DNA from: CAVRCA01 sp963719345
GTDB lineage: Bacteria; Pseudomonadota; Alphaproteobacteria; Acetobacterales; Acetobacteraceae
DNA length: 64,000 nt
NCBI GenBank assembly: GCA_963719345.1
Contig: CAVRCA010000001.1
Location: forward strand, 682,001 to 746,000
Reading direction: 5' to 3'
Below the pieces are notes generated by a model. That model saw nothing but the letters and a program-made list of their open reading frames with translations. It had not been told where the DNA came from and made no database searches. Each line of letters begins with the position of its first letter. Position 1 is the first letter of the stretch. Position numbers and translations under genes: made by a program. This document shows, in pieces, positions 1 through 8,706 of this stretch.

Positions 1-611
1 TCGATGCCGGGCGTCTTGGTGTTCAGAAAAAAGAAGGTGAGCCCCTCGTGCTTCGGCTTGTCAAAATCGCTGCGCGCGATCAGCACGCCGAAATCGGCCT
101 TGTGCGCCATCGAGGTCCAGATCTTCTGGCCGTTGACGACCCACTCGTCGCCATGACGCTCCACCCGCGTACGCAGCGCGCCGAGATCGGACCCGCCGGC
201 CGGCTCGGAGAAGAACTGGCACCACACCTCGTCGCCGCGCAATGCGGGCGGCGCGTAGCGGTCGCGCTGCTCCTGCGTGCCCCAGCGACAGATCGTCGGG
301 ATGCACATGCCGAGGCCGAGCCCGAACATGCCGACCAGCGTCTTGTACTTCGCCTCCTCCTGCGAGTAGATCACCTGCTGGATCGGCGAGCCGCCCTGCC
401 CGCCCCACTCGCGCGGCCAGGTGATCCCGGCAAACCCCGCCTCGAACTTCTTGCGCTGGAATGCCTTGGCCTCGTCCATCGCACCCGGCGCGTCCTGTCC
501 GCGCCTATAGCCCAGCACCTCGCCCGGTTTGCGCCGCTCGGCGCTGGCGTCAAGGAACGCGCGGCAGCGGGCGCGGTATTCGGCTTCTTCCGGCAAGTCC
601 TCGAAGTCCAT
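1..611 (-). CDS. Acyl-CoA dehydrogenase, N-terminal part (runs off the window edge)
   Basis: FAD-dependent alpha,beta-dehydrogenation of an acyl-CoA thioester in the cytoplasm. The visible 203 codons cover the N-terminal helical and middle beta domains: ITWPREWGG near residue 60, the flavin/substrate loop CQFFSEPAGGSDL near residue 140, and WVVNGQKIWTS near residue 165, all typical of the long acyl-CoA dehydrogenases that use odd substrates such as side-chain or branched acids. The start is the ATG at 611-609. The C-terminal domain with the catalytic glutamate lies beyond base 1. It sits 10 bp downstream of a second acyl-CoA dehydrogenase on the same strand. Such adjacent pairs often form heteromeric enzymes, as in steroid side-chain breakdown, but that is inference here. 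Confidence 0.9.
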   Translation of the reverse strand, partial: MDFEDLPEEAEYRARCRAFLDASAERRKPGEVLGYRRGQDAPGAMDEAKAFQRKKFEAGFAGITWPREWGGQGGSPIQQVIYSQEEAKYKTLVGMFGLGLGMCIPTICRWGTQEQRDRYAPPALRGDEVWCQFFSEPAGGSDLGALRTRVERHGDEWVVNGQKIWTSMAHKADFGVLIARSDFDKPKHEGLTFFFLNTKTPGI

Positions 612-621
612 CTTTTTTCCC

Positions 622-1750
622 TTATGCCGCTTCGAGCCCGGTCACGTTGCGCGCGCGCAGCTCGCTGATCAGCCGGTGCTTCCATTCGCGGCCACTGCCA
701 AGCGTGAGGCCAAGCAGCTTGGCGCGCCGGTAGTAAAGGTGACAGTCGAACTGCCACGTGTAGCCCATGCCGCCATGCGTCTGGATGTTTTCCTTGGTCG
801 CGACCCAACCCGCCTCGCAGGCGGCGATGCGCGCCGTCGCGGCCGCGATCGGCAACTCGGCCGCCTCGCTCTCCAACGCCCAAGCGCCGTAATAGGCGTT
901 GGAGCGCGCCAGCTCGAGCGCCACGTAGACGTCCGCCAGTTTGTGCTTGATCGCCTGGAACGAGCCGATCGGCCGCCCGAAGGCGTAGCGGGTCAGCGCG
1001 TAGTCGCGGGCCATCTCCAGTGCCGCCTCGGCGTTGCCCACCTGCTCGAACGCCATCATCACCGCCGCACCATCGAGCAGCCGGCGGATGGCGCCCGGCC
1101 CGACCGCGCCGGGCAGCGGCTCCGCGGGCGCGCCAACGAACCGCAGACGGGTGTGGTTGCGCGTCGGATCGACGGTGGTGACGGGCTCGCGCGAAACACC
1201 CGGTCCGGCCAGATCGATGAGATGAAGCGACGGTGACTGCTCGCCCGCCCGCACGGCGACCACCGCGAAATCGGCGGCGCCGCCGTCGGGCACCGGGGCT
1301 TTGACGCCGCTCAGCCGGCCTTCGGCGGCGAGGGTGTCCAGCCGGCGCGGATCGACGACGCCCGGCCGTTCCGCGTAGGCGAAGGTGCCGACCGTGCGAC
1401 CGGCGGCGAGCGCGGTCAGATGGCGCTGCTTCTGCGCCTCGCTGCCGAACAGCCCCAGCGCCTCGGTCGCCAGATAGACGGAAGAAGAAAACGGCACCGG
1501 CGCCAGCGCACGACCCAGCTCCTCGGCGAGCACGCACACGGCGAGCCGGCCCAGCCCGGCCCCGCCTGTACTCCTCGGGGATCGAGGCGCCGGTCCAGCC
1601 CATCTCGGCCATCGCCTGCCACAGCCCGGCGTCGAACGGCTCGCCGGCGTCGATGACCCGGCGCGGCACGCTGCTCGGGCAGCGCTCACGCAGGAACTCG
1701 CGCGCGGTCTCGCGGAGCTGTTTCAGCTCGTCGGGAAAGTCGAAATCCAT
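622..1750 (-). pseudogene. Acyl-CoA dehydrogenase with one frameshift (second subunit of the pair)
   Basis: The reading frame opens at ATG 1750-1748 (MDFDFPDELKQLRETAREFL) and moves to another frame at about base 1567, where one extra base follows the codons for EEY. Removing it gives a continuous protein of about 375 residues ending ...RARNVTGLEAA. C-terminal family signatures are intact: YALTRYAFGRPIGSFQAIKH, where an Arg contacts FAD, and NIQTHGGMGYTWQFD. It is shorter and more diverged than the neighbour at 1-611, like the short partner of heteromeric acyl-CoA dehydrogenases. Because the sequence on both sides is well conserved, a sequencing error is as likely as a real mutation. The gene is divergent from the MaoC-like gene at 1890. 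Confidence 0.85.
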
Positions 1751-1789
1751 CCCGGTCCCCTTTGAAGCAAGCAAACCCGATTTGCCCAG

Positions 1790-1827
1790 GCGCGGCAATG
1801 GGGCGCGGCAATGGGGCGCGGCAATGG
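1790..1827. repeat. Three tandem copies of a 13-bp unit in a divergent intergenic region
   Basis: The core CGCGGCAATG recurs at 1791-1800, 1804-1813 and 1817-1826, a strict 13-bp period with unit CGCGGCAATGGGG. It lies in the 139-bp gap between the divergent acyl-CoA dehydrogenase (start 1750) and MaoC-like gene (start 1890). It could be an operator array or simple slippage. The repeat itself is certain; a regulatory role is not shown. Confidence 0.8.
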
Positions 1828-1889
1828 CAAGCTCGGCTTGACCGGAACCGGCGCGGTTCCAATGATGGGCCAGCCGGAGGAGCCCGCCC

Positions 1890-2699
1890 ATGAGCGCCGT
1901 CCAACTCGCCCCCTATCAGGTCGAGGCCTACAACACCGCCAAAGCATCGGAGAACAAGATCCACGACGACGCGGTGGCCCAGAAATTCGGCTTCACCGGC
2001 GGCCTCGTTCCCGGCGTCGACGTGTACGCGTATATGACGCACCAGCCGGTCGAGCACTGGGGACGCGCCTGGCTGGAGCGCGGCACGATCGAGTGCCGCT
2101 TCGGCAAGCCGGTGTATGACGGGGAGGTTGCCGTCGTCACCGCGGCGGAGACCGAGAGCGGCCTCACGCTCGAGGTTGAGAGCCTGGGCGAGCATTGCGC
2201 CGCCGCCACCGCGTCGTTGCCGTCCCGCGCCGTTGCCGCGCCGTCGTCCGGCAGCTTGCAGGCCGACGCCCCGCCGCGGGAGGACGTGCGGCCACCGGCG
2301 AGCGAAACGTCCATGCCGGAGCGACAGGTGTTTGCCAGCCGTCCGATCGCGCTGACGCCGGAGCTTGCCGCGCAGTATCTGCACGATGTGCGGGAGACCG
2401 ACCCGCTCTACGTCCAGGAGCAACTGGCGCACCCGGGGTTTCTGTTGCGCCTGTGCAACCGCGTGCTGTCGGACAACGTGGTGCTCGGGCCTTGGATGCA
2501 TGTCGGCAGCATCGTGCATAACCAGGGTCTGGCCAGGATCGGCGAGACGGTCAGCGCCCGCGCTCGCGTCGCCCGCAACTACGAACACAAAGGCCACCGT
2601 TTCGTCGAATTGGACGTCCTGGTTCTGGCCGACGAGCGGCCGGTCGTGCACGTGGTCCATACGGCGATCTGGCTGCCCCGCCAGCTCGCGGCGGCCTGA
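1890..2699 (+). CDS. MaoC-like hotdog-fold protein (probable acyl-CoA hydratase or thioesterase-like)
   Basis: A 269-residue protein with two hotdog-like halves. The N-terminal half has AVAQKFGFTGGLVPGVDVYAYM, the helix and loop usual for MaoC-type dehydratases. The C-terminal half has GPWMHVGSIVHNQGLARIGETVS, which resembles a second hotdog domain. MaoC-type proteins hydrate enoyl-CoA or act on related thioesters. I see no clear catalytic Asp-His pair, so the exact reaction is open. The ATG at 1890 follows GGAGGAG at 1876-1882. The next gene starts 5 bp after its stop, so the two are probably co-transcribed. Confidence 0.75.
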   Translation: MSAVQLAPYQVEAYNTAKASENKIHDDAVAQKFGFTGGLVPGVDVYAYMTHQPVEHWGRAWLERGTIECRFGKPVYDGEVAVVTAAETESGLTLEVESLGEHCAAATASLPSRAVAAPSSGSLQADAPPREDVRPPASETSMPERQVFASRPIALTPELAAQYLHDVRETDPLYVQEQLAHPGFLLRLCNRVLSDNVVLGPWMHVGSIVHNQGLARIGETVSARARVARNYEHKGHRFVELDVLVLADERPVVHVVHTAIWLPRQLAAA

Positions 2700-2704
2700 T
2701 CCCG

Positions 2705-3751
2705 GTGCTCGTCTCGACGCACCTGCCGCTGCGCGACTGGAAGCAGATCGGTCCCGCTGCGCGCGCCGCCGAAGCGGCCGGGTTCGACGCCATCCAGTTT
2801 CCCGAGATCAGGCACGATCCGTTCATGCCGGCGGCACTCGCGACCGTGGCGACCGAGCGCATCCAGCTGGTCACTTCGGTCGCCATCGCCTTCCCGCGCA
2901 GCCCGATGATCGTCGCCGGCGAGGCGTGGGACCTCGCGCGCAATTCCTCGGGCAGGTTCACGCTCGGGCTCGGCAGCCAGGTGCGGGCGCACAACGAGCG
3001 GCGCTTCAGCGTCCCCTGGATCGCGCCGGCCGCGCGCATGGGCGAATATGTCGAAGCAGTGCGGGCGATCTTCCACGCCTGGCAGACCGGGGAGAAACTG
3101 AGCTACCAGGGCAAGCACTACCAGTTCTCGCTGATGACGCCGGAGTTCTCGCCCGGGCCGCAGGACGTGCCCGCGCCGCCGATCAGCATCGCGGCCGTCG
3201 GACCGGTCATGCTGCGCACGGCCGCGCGGCTGTGCGACGGCGTACGCCTGCACGGGTTCGCGACGCGACGCTACCTGGAGGACGTGGTGCGTCCGATGCT
3301 CACCGAAGAACTCGATCGCGCCGGCAAGTCGTGGGAGGGCTTCGAGGTGTCGGGCGGCGGCTTTGTCGTGACCGGCCCTGACGAGGCGGCGGTCGCCCGT
3401 GCCGCCGAGGGCATCCGCTACCGGGTCGCCTTCTACGGCTCGACCCCGGCCTACCGCTCGGTGTTCGAGCTGCACGGCATCGGCGAACTCGGCGACCGGC
3501 TGAACCAGATGTCGCGCCGCGGCGAGTGGAGCGAGATGGCCAGGCAGATCGACGACGACGTGCTCGACCTCTTCGTCGCCCGCGCCACCTATGACCGGCT
3601 GCCCGAAGCGGTGGAGAAGCGATTCGGCGGCGTGGTGGACAGCGTCAGCTTCGAGTTCCTGCCGGACGACCCGCCCGAACTCCGCCGCGACGTGGTGGCG
3701 GCCGTCCGCCGCATTCCGCACCGGTTCAAGGGGCACGCGATACCCGCTTAG
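2705..3751 (+). CDS. LLM-class flavin-dependent oxidoreductase (TIGR03617-like)
   Basis: A TIM-barrel protein of the bacterial luciferase-like family, 348 residues, using F420 or FMN. Visible features are FDAIQFPEIRHDPFMPAALAT near the N-terminus, the LTLGLGSQVRAHNERRF phosphate-binding region (seen here as FTLGLGSQV), and GVRLHGFATRRYLEDVV. It matches the subfamily usually annotated as F420-dependent TIGR03617. The start is GTG at 2705, five bases after the preceding stop. Its substrate is unknown, and its context suggests a role with CoA-linked catabolism. Two other LLM enzymes lie at 53.7 and 58.6 kb, in different subgroups. Confidence 0.85.
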   Translation: MLVSTHLPLRDWKQIGPAARAAEAAGFDAIQFPEIRHDPFMPAALATVATERIQLVTSVAIAFPRSPMIVAGEAWDLARNSSGRFTLGLGSQVRAHNERRFSVPWIAPAARMGEYVEAVRAIFHAWQTGEKLSYQGKHYQFSLMTPEFSPGPQDVPAPPISIAAVGPVMLRTAARLCDGVRLHGFATRRYLEDVVRPMLTEELDRAGKSWEGFEVSGGGFVVTGPDEAAVARAAEGIRYRVAFYGSTPAYRSVFELHGIGELGDRLNQMSRRGEWSEMARQIDDDVLDLFVARATYDRLPEAVEKRFGGVVDSVSFEFLPDDPPELRRDVVAAVRRIPHRFKGHAIPA

Positions 3752-3752
3752 C

Positions 3753-4109
3753 ATGGTGCAAGCCTTCACCCTGCTCCTGCTGTTCCAGTTGCTCGGCGAG
3801 GCGTTGGGACGGGGGTTCGGGTTGATCGTGCCCGGGCCGGTGATCGGGATGGCGCTGTTCGCTTTGGTCCTCGCCCTGGTGCCCAGGGTCCGCGAGGTGG
3901 CGACGCCGACCTCGACGGGCCTGCTGCGTCACCTCTCGCTGCTGTTCGTGCCGGCCGCCGTCGGCATCATCCAGCAACTGCCGCGGCTGCGCAGCGAAGG
4001 GCTGGCGATCGGGGTCGCGGTGGTTGTCTCGACCTGGGTCGCGCTGGCCGCCACCGCCCTGACGTTCCGGGCGGTTGCCGCTTGGCTGCGGGTCGAGAGC
4101 GAACCCTGA
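3753..4109 (+). CDS. lrgA: CidA/LrgA family holin-like membrane protein
   Basis: A 118-residue protein with about four hydrophobic segments. The family signature GEALGRGFGLIVPGPVIGMALF and the segment RHLSLLFVPAAVGIIQQLP are both present. LrgA/CidA proteins sit in the inner membrane and are linked to control of murein hydrolase export, or in other bacteria to export of small organic acids such as pyruvate or glycolate. The start is the ATG at 3753, just after the LLM stop. The stop (4107-4109) is one base before the ATG of the LrgB gene, the standard arrangement. Confidence 0.9.
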   Translation: MVQAFTLLLLFQLLGEALGRGFGLIVPGPVIGMALFALVLALVPRVREVATPTSTGLLRHLSLLFVPAAVGIIQQLPRLRSEGLAIGVAVVVSTWVALAATALTFRAVAAWLRVESEP

Positions 4110-4110
4110 C

Positions 4111-4827
4111 ATGGAGTCGGTCTTTCGTCTGTGGGTCTACCTCGCCACCACGCCGCTGGTCTGGCTGGCGGCAACGCTCGTTGCGTACGTAACCGCCGAC
4201 TTTATATCGCTCCGCCTCGGGCGGTCGCCGCTGGCCAACCCGGTGCTGATCGCCGTCACCATCCTGGTCGTGCTGCTCCACGCGACGCACACGGATTACC
4301 GCACCTATTTCGACGGCGCGCAGTTCGTCCACTTCATGCTCGGTCCGGCCACCGTGGCGCTTGCCGTGCCGCTGGTCGCCGAGGCGAGGCGGGTGCGCCG
4401 GTTGCTGGCCCCGGTGCTCGTCGCGCTGCTCGTGGGCTCGCTCACCGGGATGGTTACGGCGGTCGGCATCGCCTGGGCGCTGGGCGCGAGCCGCGCCACC
4501 CTCGCCTCCCTCATCCCGAAATCGGCGACCACCCCGATCGCCATGGCGATCGCCGAAAAGATCGGCGGCATCCCGACCCTGACCGCCGTCCTCGTCATCT
4601 TGACCGGCATCGTCGGCGCGGTCTCGGTGACGCCGCTGATGAACCTGCTCGGCCTCAAGGATTACGCGCCGCGCGGTTTTGCCGCCGGCGTGGCCGCCCA
4701 CGGCATCGGCACCGCCCGCGCCTTCCAGGTCCACGAGTTGGCCGGCACCTTCGCGGGCCTCGGCCTCGCCCTCAACGGGCTGGTCACCAGCCTGCTCGCG
4801 CCGGTTGTGATGACTGCCTTGTCATAG
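4111..4827 (+). CDS. lrgB: LrgB family membrane protein
   Basis: A 238-residue polytopic inner-membrane protein that acts with LrgA. Family motifs are FMLGPATVALAVPL, SLIPKSATTPIAMAIAEKIGG and AAHGIGTARAF, so it is full-length and intact. In plants a fused LrgAB homologue (PLGG1) carries glycolate and glycerate, and bacterial pairs affect lysis and organic-acid transport. The ATG at 4111 is one base after the LrgA stop, so translation is probably coupled. No LytTR-type regulator is adjacent. Confidence 0.93.
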   Translation: MESVFRLWVYLATTPLVWLAATLVAYVTADFISLRLGRSPLANPVLIAVTILVVLLHATHTDYRTYFDGAQFVHFMLGPATVALAVPLVAEARRVRRLLAPVLVALLVGSLTGMVTAVGIAWALGASRATLASLIPKSATTPIAMAIAEKIGGIPTLTAVLVILTGIVGAVSVTPLMNLLGLKDYAPRGFAAGVAAHGIGTARAFQVHELAGTFAGLGLALNGLVTSLLAPVVMTALS

Positions 4828-4899
4828 ATAACGCGAACGCGGGTTGAGAGCAGTCCCACTCCACGACAGGATGCGCCCGGGGTCAAAGAGGGGATCAGG

Positions 4900-5727
4900 A
4901 TGGGTCAGGTCGACGGCAAGGTGGCGATCGTCACCGGCGGAGCGTCCGGCATCGGCGCCGCGAGCGCCGAGACGCTTGCCCGCGAGGGCGCAACGGTCGT
5001 GGTCACGGACATCGACGCGGCGGGTGGCGAGGCGGTCGCGGGGCGCATCACCGAGGCGGGCGGCAAGGCCGCCTTTCTGCAACAGGACGTCACCGACGAG
5101 GCGCGCTGGCAGGAGGTCGTGGCCGAGACCGAGCGCCGGTTCGGCAAGCTCGACGTCCTGTTCTCCAACGCCGGCATCGGCGTGCTCTGTTCGATCTTCG
5201 AGATGTCGCTTGCCGAGTGGCGGCGGCAGACCGCGATCAACCTCGACGGCGTCTTCTTGTCGGTCAAGCACGGCATCCCGGCGATGCGCCGGTCGGGCGG
5301 CGGCTCGTTCATCATCACCTCCTCGATGGCCGGGCTGCGTGGCTCGGCGGGTCTCGCGGGCTACTGCGCGACCAAGGGCGGCGTGCGGCTGTTCGCCAAG
5401 GCGGTGGCGATGGAGTGCGTCGCGATGGGCGACAACGTGCGCGTCAACACGGTCCATCCCGGCGTGATCGACACCCCGATCTGGGGCAAGATCCCGAGCG
5501 GCGGCGTGACCGGCCGCTCGAACGCCGCGCTCAACCCGGACGAACTGGCCGCCGCCGGCGTGCCGATGGGACGCGCCGGCACCGCGCAGGACATCGCCAA
5601 CGGAGTGTTGTTCCTGGCGTCCGACGCGTCGAGCTACATGACGGCGACCGAACTCGTGATCGACGGCGGCATGTTCGGCGGCGGCATGCCGCGACGCGGC
5701 TGGACGCCGCGCGCCGACGCCGGCTGA
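4900..5727 (+). CDS. SDR family oxidoreductase
   Basis: A classical short-chain dehydrogenase/reductase, 275 residues, NAD(P)-dependent. The cofactor motif TGGASGIGAASAE is near residue 12, Asp in VVVTDID suggests NAD preference, and SNAGIG and the active-site Ser...YCATK (Tyr-x-x-x-Lys) are intact. The C-terminus has VIDGGMFGGGM, usual for the family. The start ATG at 4900 follows GAGGGGATCAG. It stands alone between the lrgAB pair and the Nudix gene, and the substrate cannot be told. Confidence 0.9.
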   Translation: MGQVDGKVAIVTGGASGIGAASAETLAREGATVVVTDIDAAGGEAVAGRITEAGGKAAFLQQDVTDEARWQEVVAETERRFGKLDVLFSNAGIGVLCSIFEMSLAEWRRQTAINLDGVFLSVKHGIPAMRRSGGGSFIITSSMAGLRGSAGLAGYCATKGGVRLFAKAVAMECVAMGDNVRVNTVHPGVIDTPIWGKIPSGGVTGRSNAALNPDELAAAGVPMGRAGTAQDIANGVLFLASDASSYMTATELVIDGGMFGGGMPRRGWTPRADAG

Positions 5728-5767
5728 CCGGCCGGTCGCGAATTTCAGCGAACATCGAAAGGGACGA

Positions 5768-6595
5768 ATGATGGCACTGAACCATGTGGCGCCCCGCCCG
5801 GCGGCAACCGTGCTTCTCCTGCGCGACGGGGCCGACGGGCTCGAAGTGTTCATGGTGGTCCGGCACGACGCCATCGACTTCGCCTCCGGCGCGCTCGTCT
5901 TTCCGGGTGGCCGGGTGGACACCGGCGACCACGAACTGGCCGAGCGGCCGGAGTTCTGCCCGGGTCCCGAAGGGCTCGATGCGATGGCAATGGCGCTCCG
6001 GGTGGCGGCGATCCGCGAGACTTTTGAGGAATGCGGCATCCTGCTGGCCCGGCCGCGCGGCTCGGAGCAGTTGGTCCCCGCCGACCGCCTCCGGGAAATC
6101 GAGGCCTCGCAACGGGCGCCGCTCTGCCAGCAGGAGGTCAGCTTTGCCGACGTGCTGGGCACCGAGGAGCTGGTCGTGGCCTGCGACCTGCTGGTGCCGT
6201 TCGCCCACTGGATCACGCCGGTCAACCAGGCCAAGCGCTACGACACGCACTTCTTTTTGGCAGTCGCGCCGAGCGATCAGGTAGGGATGCACGACGGCAC
6301 GGAGTTGGTCGATTCGACGTGGATTTCCGTCGAAGGCGCGCTGGCCGGGGTGCGCGACGGACGCTACAAGATGGTGTTCCCCACCCACATGAACCTGAAC
6401 AAGCTCGGCGCCCACAAGACCGTCGCCGCCGCGCTCGAAGCGGCACGCGGCACCCCGGTCGTCACCGTGCAGCCGGAGCCGCTGCGCAGCGAGGGCGGCG
6501 TGCGCCAGCTCCGCATCCCGATCGAGGCCGGTTACGGCGGCGACGTCTTCACCGTCACCCTGCCCTCGGCGATGCCGAGCCGCGAGCTGGACTGA
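5768..6595 (+). CDS. Nudix hydrolase with an insertion in the Nudix box (NUDT19-like, possible CoA diphosphatase)
   Basis: A 275-residue Nudix protein. The catalytic helix AAIRETFEECGI carries the RE..EE metal-binding residues, but the glycine-rich start of the box (VFPGGRVD) is separated from it by about 30 residues rather than about 7. A long insertion inside the Nudix box is the hallmark of NUDT19/RP2-type enzymes, which hydrolyse CoA and acyl-CoA to phosphopantetheine products. Such a role would fit a region full of CoA enzymes, but specificity is inferred. The start is ATG at 5768 (a second ATG follows directly). The stop at 6593-6595 directly abuts the convergent gene's stop at 6596. 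Confidence 0.85.
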   Translation: MMALNHVAPRPAATVLLLRDGADGLEVFMVVRHDAIDFASGALVFPGGRVDTGDHELAERPEFCPGPEGLDAMAMALRVAAIRETFEECGILLARPRGSEQLVPADRLREIEASQRAPLCQQEVSFADVLGTEELVVACDLLVPFAHWITPVNQAKRYDTHFFLAVAPSDQVGMHDGTELVDSTWISVEGALAGVRDGRYKMVFPTHMNLNKLGAHKTVAAALEAARGTPVVTVQPEPLRSEGGVRQLRIPIEAGYGGDVFTVTLPSAMPSRELD

Positions 6596-7468
6596 TCACT
6601 CCTCGCGGAACCGATAACGGAACCGGTCTCCCTCCGCCTTGATGTGACCGGCCGTCGGGGTCGGGAAATGCACCGGCAGGATCACCGTATCGGTCTCCGC
6701 GACCTGCCCGAAAAACCGCCGGCGCGACTGCGCCGACTGCGCCGGGTCCCAATCCACCCCGGCCGACCAGTCCGGCTCACGGACCTGCAGGGCGTGGTGC
6801 ATGAGGTCGCCCACCACCGACGCGCGCTGGCCCTTGGAGTGGATGTTGACGCAGCAATGGCAGGGCGAGTGGCCCGGCGTCGGCGTGAGCGTCACGAGGT
6901 CGCCGAGGGCGTAATCGTCATCGACCAGCAACCCTTGCCCCGCCTGCATCACCGGCTCGCAGTTGAACCGCCAGACGTTGCCGGGCGGGTTGTCGCCTCG
7001 CTTCGTGGCTTCCTCCCAGGCGGCGTATTCGCGCTTGTGAAAGATGTATTTGGCGTTGGGGAACGTCGGCACCCAGCGCCCGTCCACCAGCCGCGTGTTC
7101 CAGCCGCAATGGTCGATGTGCAGGTGGGTGCAGAACACGTAGTCGATGCTCTCGAAGCGCAGCCCGCTCGCATTGAACTCGTCGAGCCAGCGTTGTTTCG
7201 GGAAGTCGAACGGCGGCGGGTGGCCCTTGTCCTCGCCGGTGCAGGTATCGACCAGAATGGTGTGATGCGGCGTCCGCACCACGAAAGTCTGGTAGGTGAT
7301 CACCATCCGGTCCGACGCCATGTCGAACACGTAGGGCGGCATCTCGGCCAAGTGCGCGTAGGCGACGTCGCGATTGTAGCCCGGAAAGAAATCCTGCGGG
7401 CGGCGCCACGGCCCGTCGCGTTCGATGATGCTGGTGATGGTGACGTCGCCGATCTGGATTGTTTTCAT
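6596..7468 (-). CDS. Metallo-beta-lactamase-fold hydrolase
   Basis: A 290-residue cytoplasmic MBL-fold protein with an intact zinc site: THLHIDHCGW (HxHxDH) near residue 113, TPTPGHSPCH downstream, GDLMHH for the bridging Asp, and a late His in PVHFPTPTAGH. It resembles lactonase or arylester hydrolase members of the superfamily (N-acyl-homoserine-lactonase-like length), but the substrate is unknown. The start ATG (7468-7466) is preceded by GAGGAAAC. A palindromic repeat lies just upstream at 7502-7588. Confidence 0.88.
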   Translation of the reverse strand: MKTIQIGDVTITSIIERDGPWRRPQDFFPGYNRDVAYAHLAEMPPYVFDMASDRMVITYQTFVVRTPHHTILVDTCTGEDKGHPPPFDFPKQRWLDEFNASGLRFESIDYVFCTHLHIDHCGWNTRLVDGRWVPTFPNAKYIFHKREYAAWEEATKRGDNPPGNVWRFNCEPVMQAGQGLLVDDDYALGDLVTLTPTPGHSPCHCCVNIHSKGQRASVVGDLMHHALQVREPDWSAGVDWDPAQSAQSRRRFFGQVAETDTVILPVHFPTPTAGHIKAEGDRFRYRFREE

Positions 7469-7501
7469 CTGTTTCCTCCTCGTTCGAACGGTCTCCTTCC
7501 A

Positions 7502-7588
7502 TCGTCATGCCCGGACTTGATCCGGGCATCCATTGCACATTCGCAAGGACGGCGACATGGATTGCCGGATCAAGTCCGGCAATGACGA
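7502..7588. repeat. Alphaproteobacterial palindromic intergenic element, copy 1
   Basis: Two similar palindromes face each other: one around CCCGGACTTGATCCGGG near 7510-7526, the other around GCCGGATCAAGTCCGGC near 7564-7580. The outer 32-base arms (7502-7533 and 7557-7588) are inverted repeats of each other with a few mismatches. A second copy is at 33011-33098. This is a well-known kind of dispersed repeat in alphaproteobacteria. It could fold into a cruciform or RNA hairpins between the MBL hydrolase and the amidohydrolase genes. Confidence 0.88.
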
Positions 7589-7610
7589 GGGTGGGGGGAT
7601 TCGATGGTCG

Positions 7611-8663
7611 CTATACCGGAACATCCAATCGGTAGAACCGCGCGGCGGTGCCGGCGAACAGGTCGGCCTTCTCCGACGCGCTCGCGCCGCTGGCCAGGCG
7701 CTTGCAGGCGTTCCAGAACACGCCGTAGCCGTACGAGCCCTTGTCCACCGGGAAGTTGCTCTCGAACATGCAGCGAGCCGGCGTGAACGCCTCGATGCAC
7801 GTCTCCATATACGGCTTCCAGGCGGCGGCCAGGGTCTCCGACGAGGGCGGATCGGTCTGGTCGTGGAAATCGTAGCCGTTGATCCGCATCCCGAGCCCGC
7901 CGAGCTTGACGCAAACGTTGGGACATTGCGCCAGCCGGCGGATCGACGCCGCCCAACTCGGGAAAATCTCGTCCCGCTTGCCGGCGTACTGGCCGATGGC
8001 CAACGGGCCGCCGACATGATCGAGCACGATGCGCGTCTCGGGCGAGGATTGCGCCAACGCGGTCAGTTCATCGATCTGCGGATGGTACAGCCAGGCGTCG
8101 AACGAGAGGCCGAGCGGCGCCAATCGGGCAAAGCCCTCCCGGAAAGTCCTGTCGGCAAGCAGGCCCGGCGGCGGCGAATAGGCCGGGTTGAGCACGGAGG
8201 GATCGGCGTCCCAGGCGGTGATGTGGCGGATGCCGCGGAACCGGCCGCCGCCGGCGCGCAGATGCGCCTCCAGCACCGCCTGAACCCGCTCGCCCAGCGC
8301 GAGATTGGCATGGCCGACGATGCCGGCGCAGATCTGCGCTGGTCCGTAGCCGCCGCTCGCACTCATCGCGGCGACACCGTTGACGAACTCGGTCTCTCCC
8401 ACCGGGCGGAACTCTTCCGGGCCGCCGCCGCGATGCATCGCGCGGCATTGGACGAACACGGTGGCGACGATCTTGTGGCCGGTGTTGGTGTCGGCCAGCA
8501 GGTCGTGGAGCATGTAGACCCAGTCGGGCCGTTCCCACAGATGATGGTGCGGATCGATGATCGGCAGTGCGGGTTCAAGCGCCGGCTCGGTGCGCCGAGC
8601 GAGCCAGTCGTTGCGCACCGGCAGATAGCTGCTCGGCGTCGGTGCTGTCGTGGTCGTGCTCAT
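7611..8663 (-). CDS. Amidohydrolase family 2 protein (PF04909-like)
   Basis: A 350-residue TIM-barrel metal hydrolase of the amidohydrolase_2 family, which includes decarboxylases and lactonases of aromatic catabolism. The N-terminal metal motif IIDPHHHLWERPD is near residue 35. RFRGIRHITAWD, IVLDHVGGP and the late CMFESNFPVDK (metal or base region) are present. The start ATG is at 8663-8661 with GGGGGGC upstream. The gene lies 43 bp downstream of the metallophosphoesterase on the same strand. The substrate is unknown. Confidence 0.88.
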   Translation of the reverse strand: MSTTTTAPTPSSYLPVRNDWLARRTEPALEPALPIIDPHHHLWERPDWVYMLHDLLADTNTGHKIVATVFVQCRAMHRGGGPEEFRPVGETEFVNGVAAMSASGGYGPAQICAGIVGHANLALGERVQAVLEAHLRAGGGRFRGIRHITAWDADPSVLNPAYSPPPGLLADRTFREGFARLAPLGLSFDAWLYHPQIDELTALAQSSPETRIVLDHVGGPLAIGQYAGKRDEIFPSWAASIRRLAQCPNVCVKLGGLGMRINGYDFHDQTDPPSSETLAAAWKPYMETCIEAFTPARCMFESNFPVDKGSYGYGVFWNACKRLASGASASEKADLFAGTAARFYRLDVPV

Positions 8664-8706
8664 CGCGCTGCCCCCCGTTTTGGCGTGCCGGCATCGTAGC
8701 GCCGGC

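Noticed and set aside
2579..3769. Long open frame on the minus strand across the LLM oxidoreductase gene
   Set aside because: It mirrors a strongly conserved plus-strand gene, has a composition rich in Arg/His/Ala typical of antisense frames in GC-rich DNA, and shows no motif.
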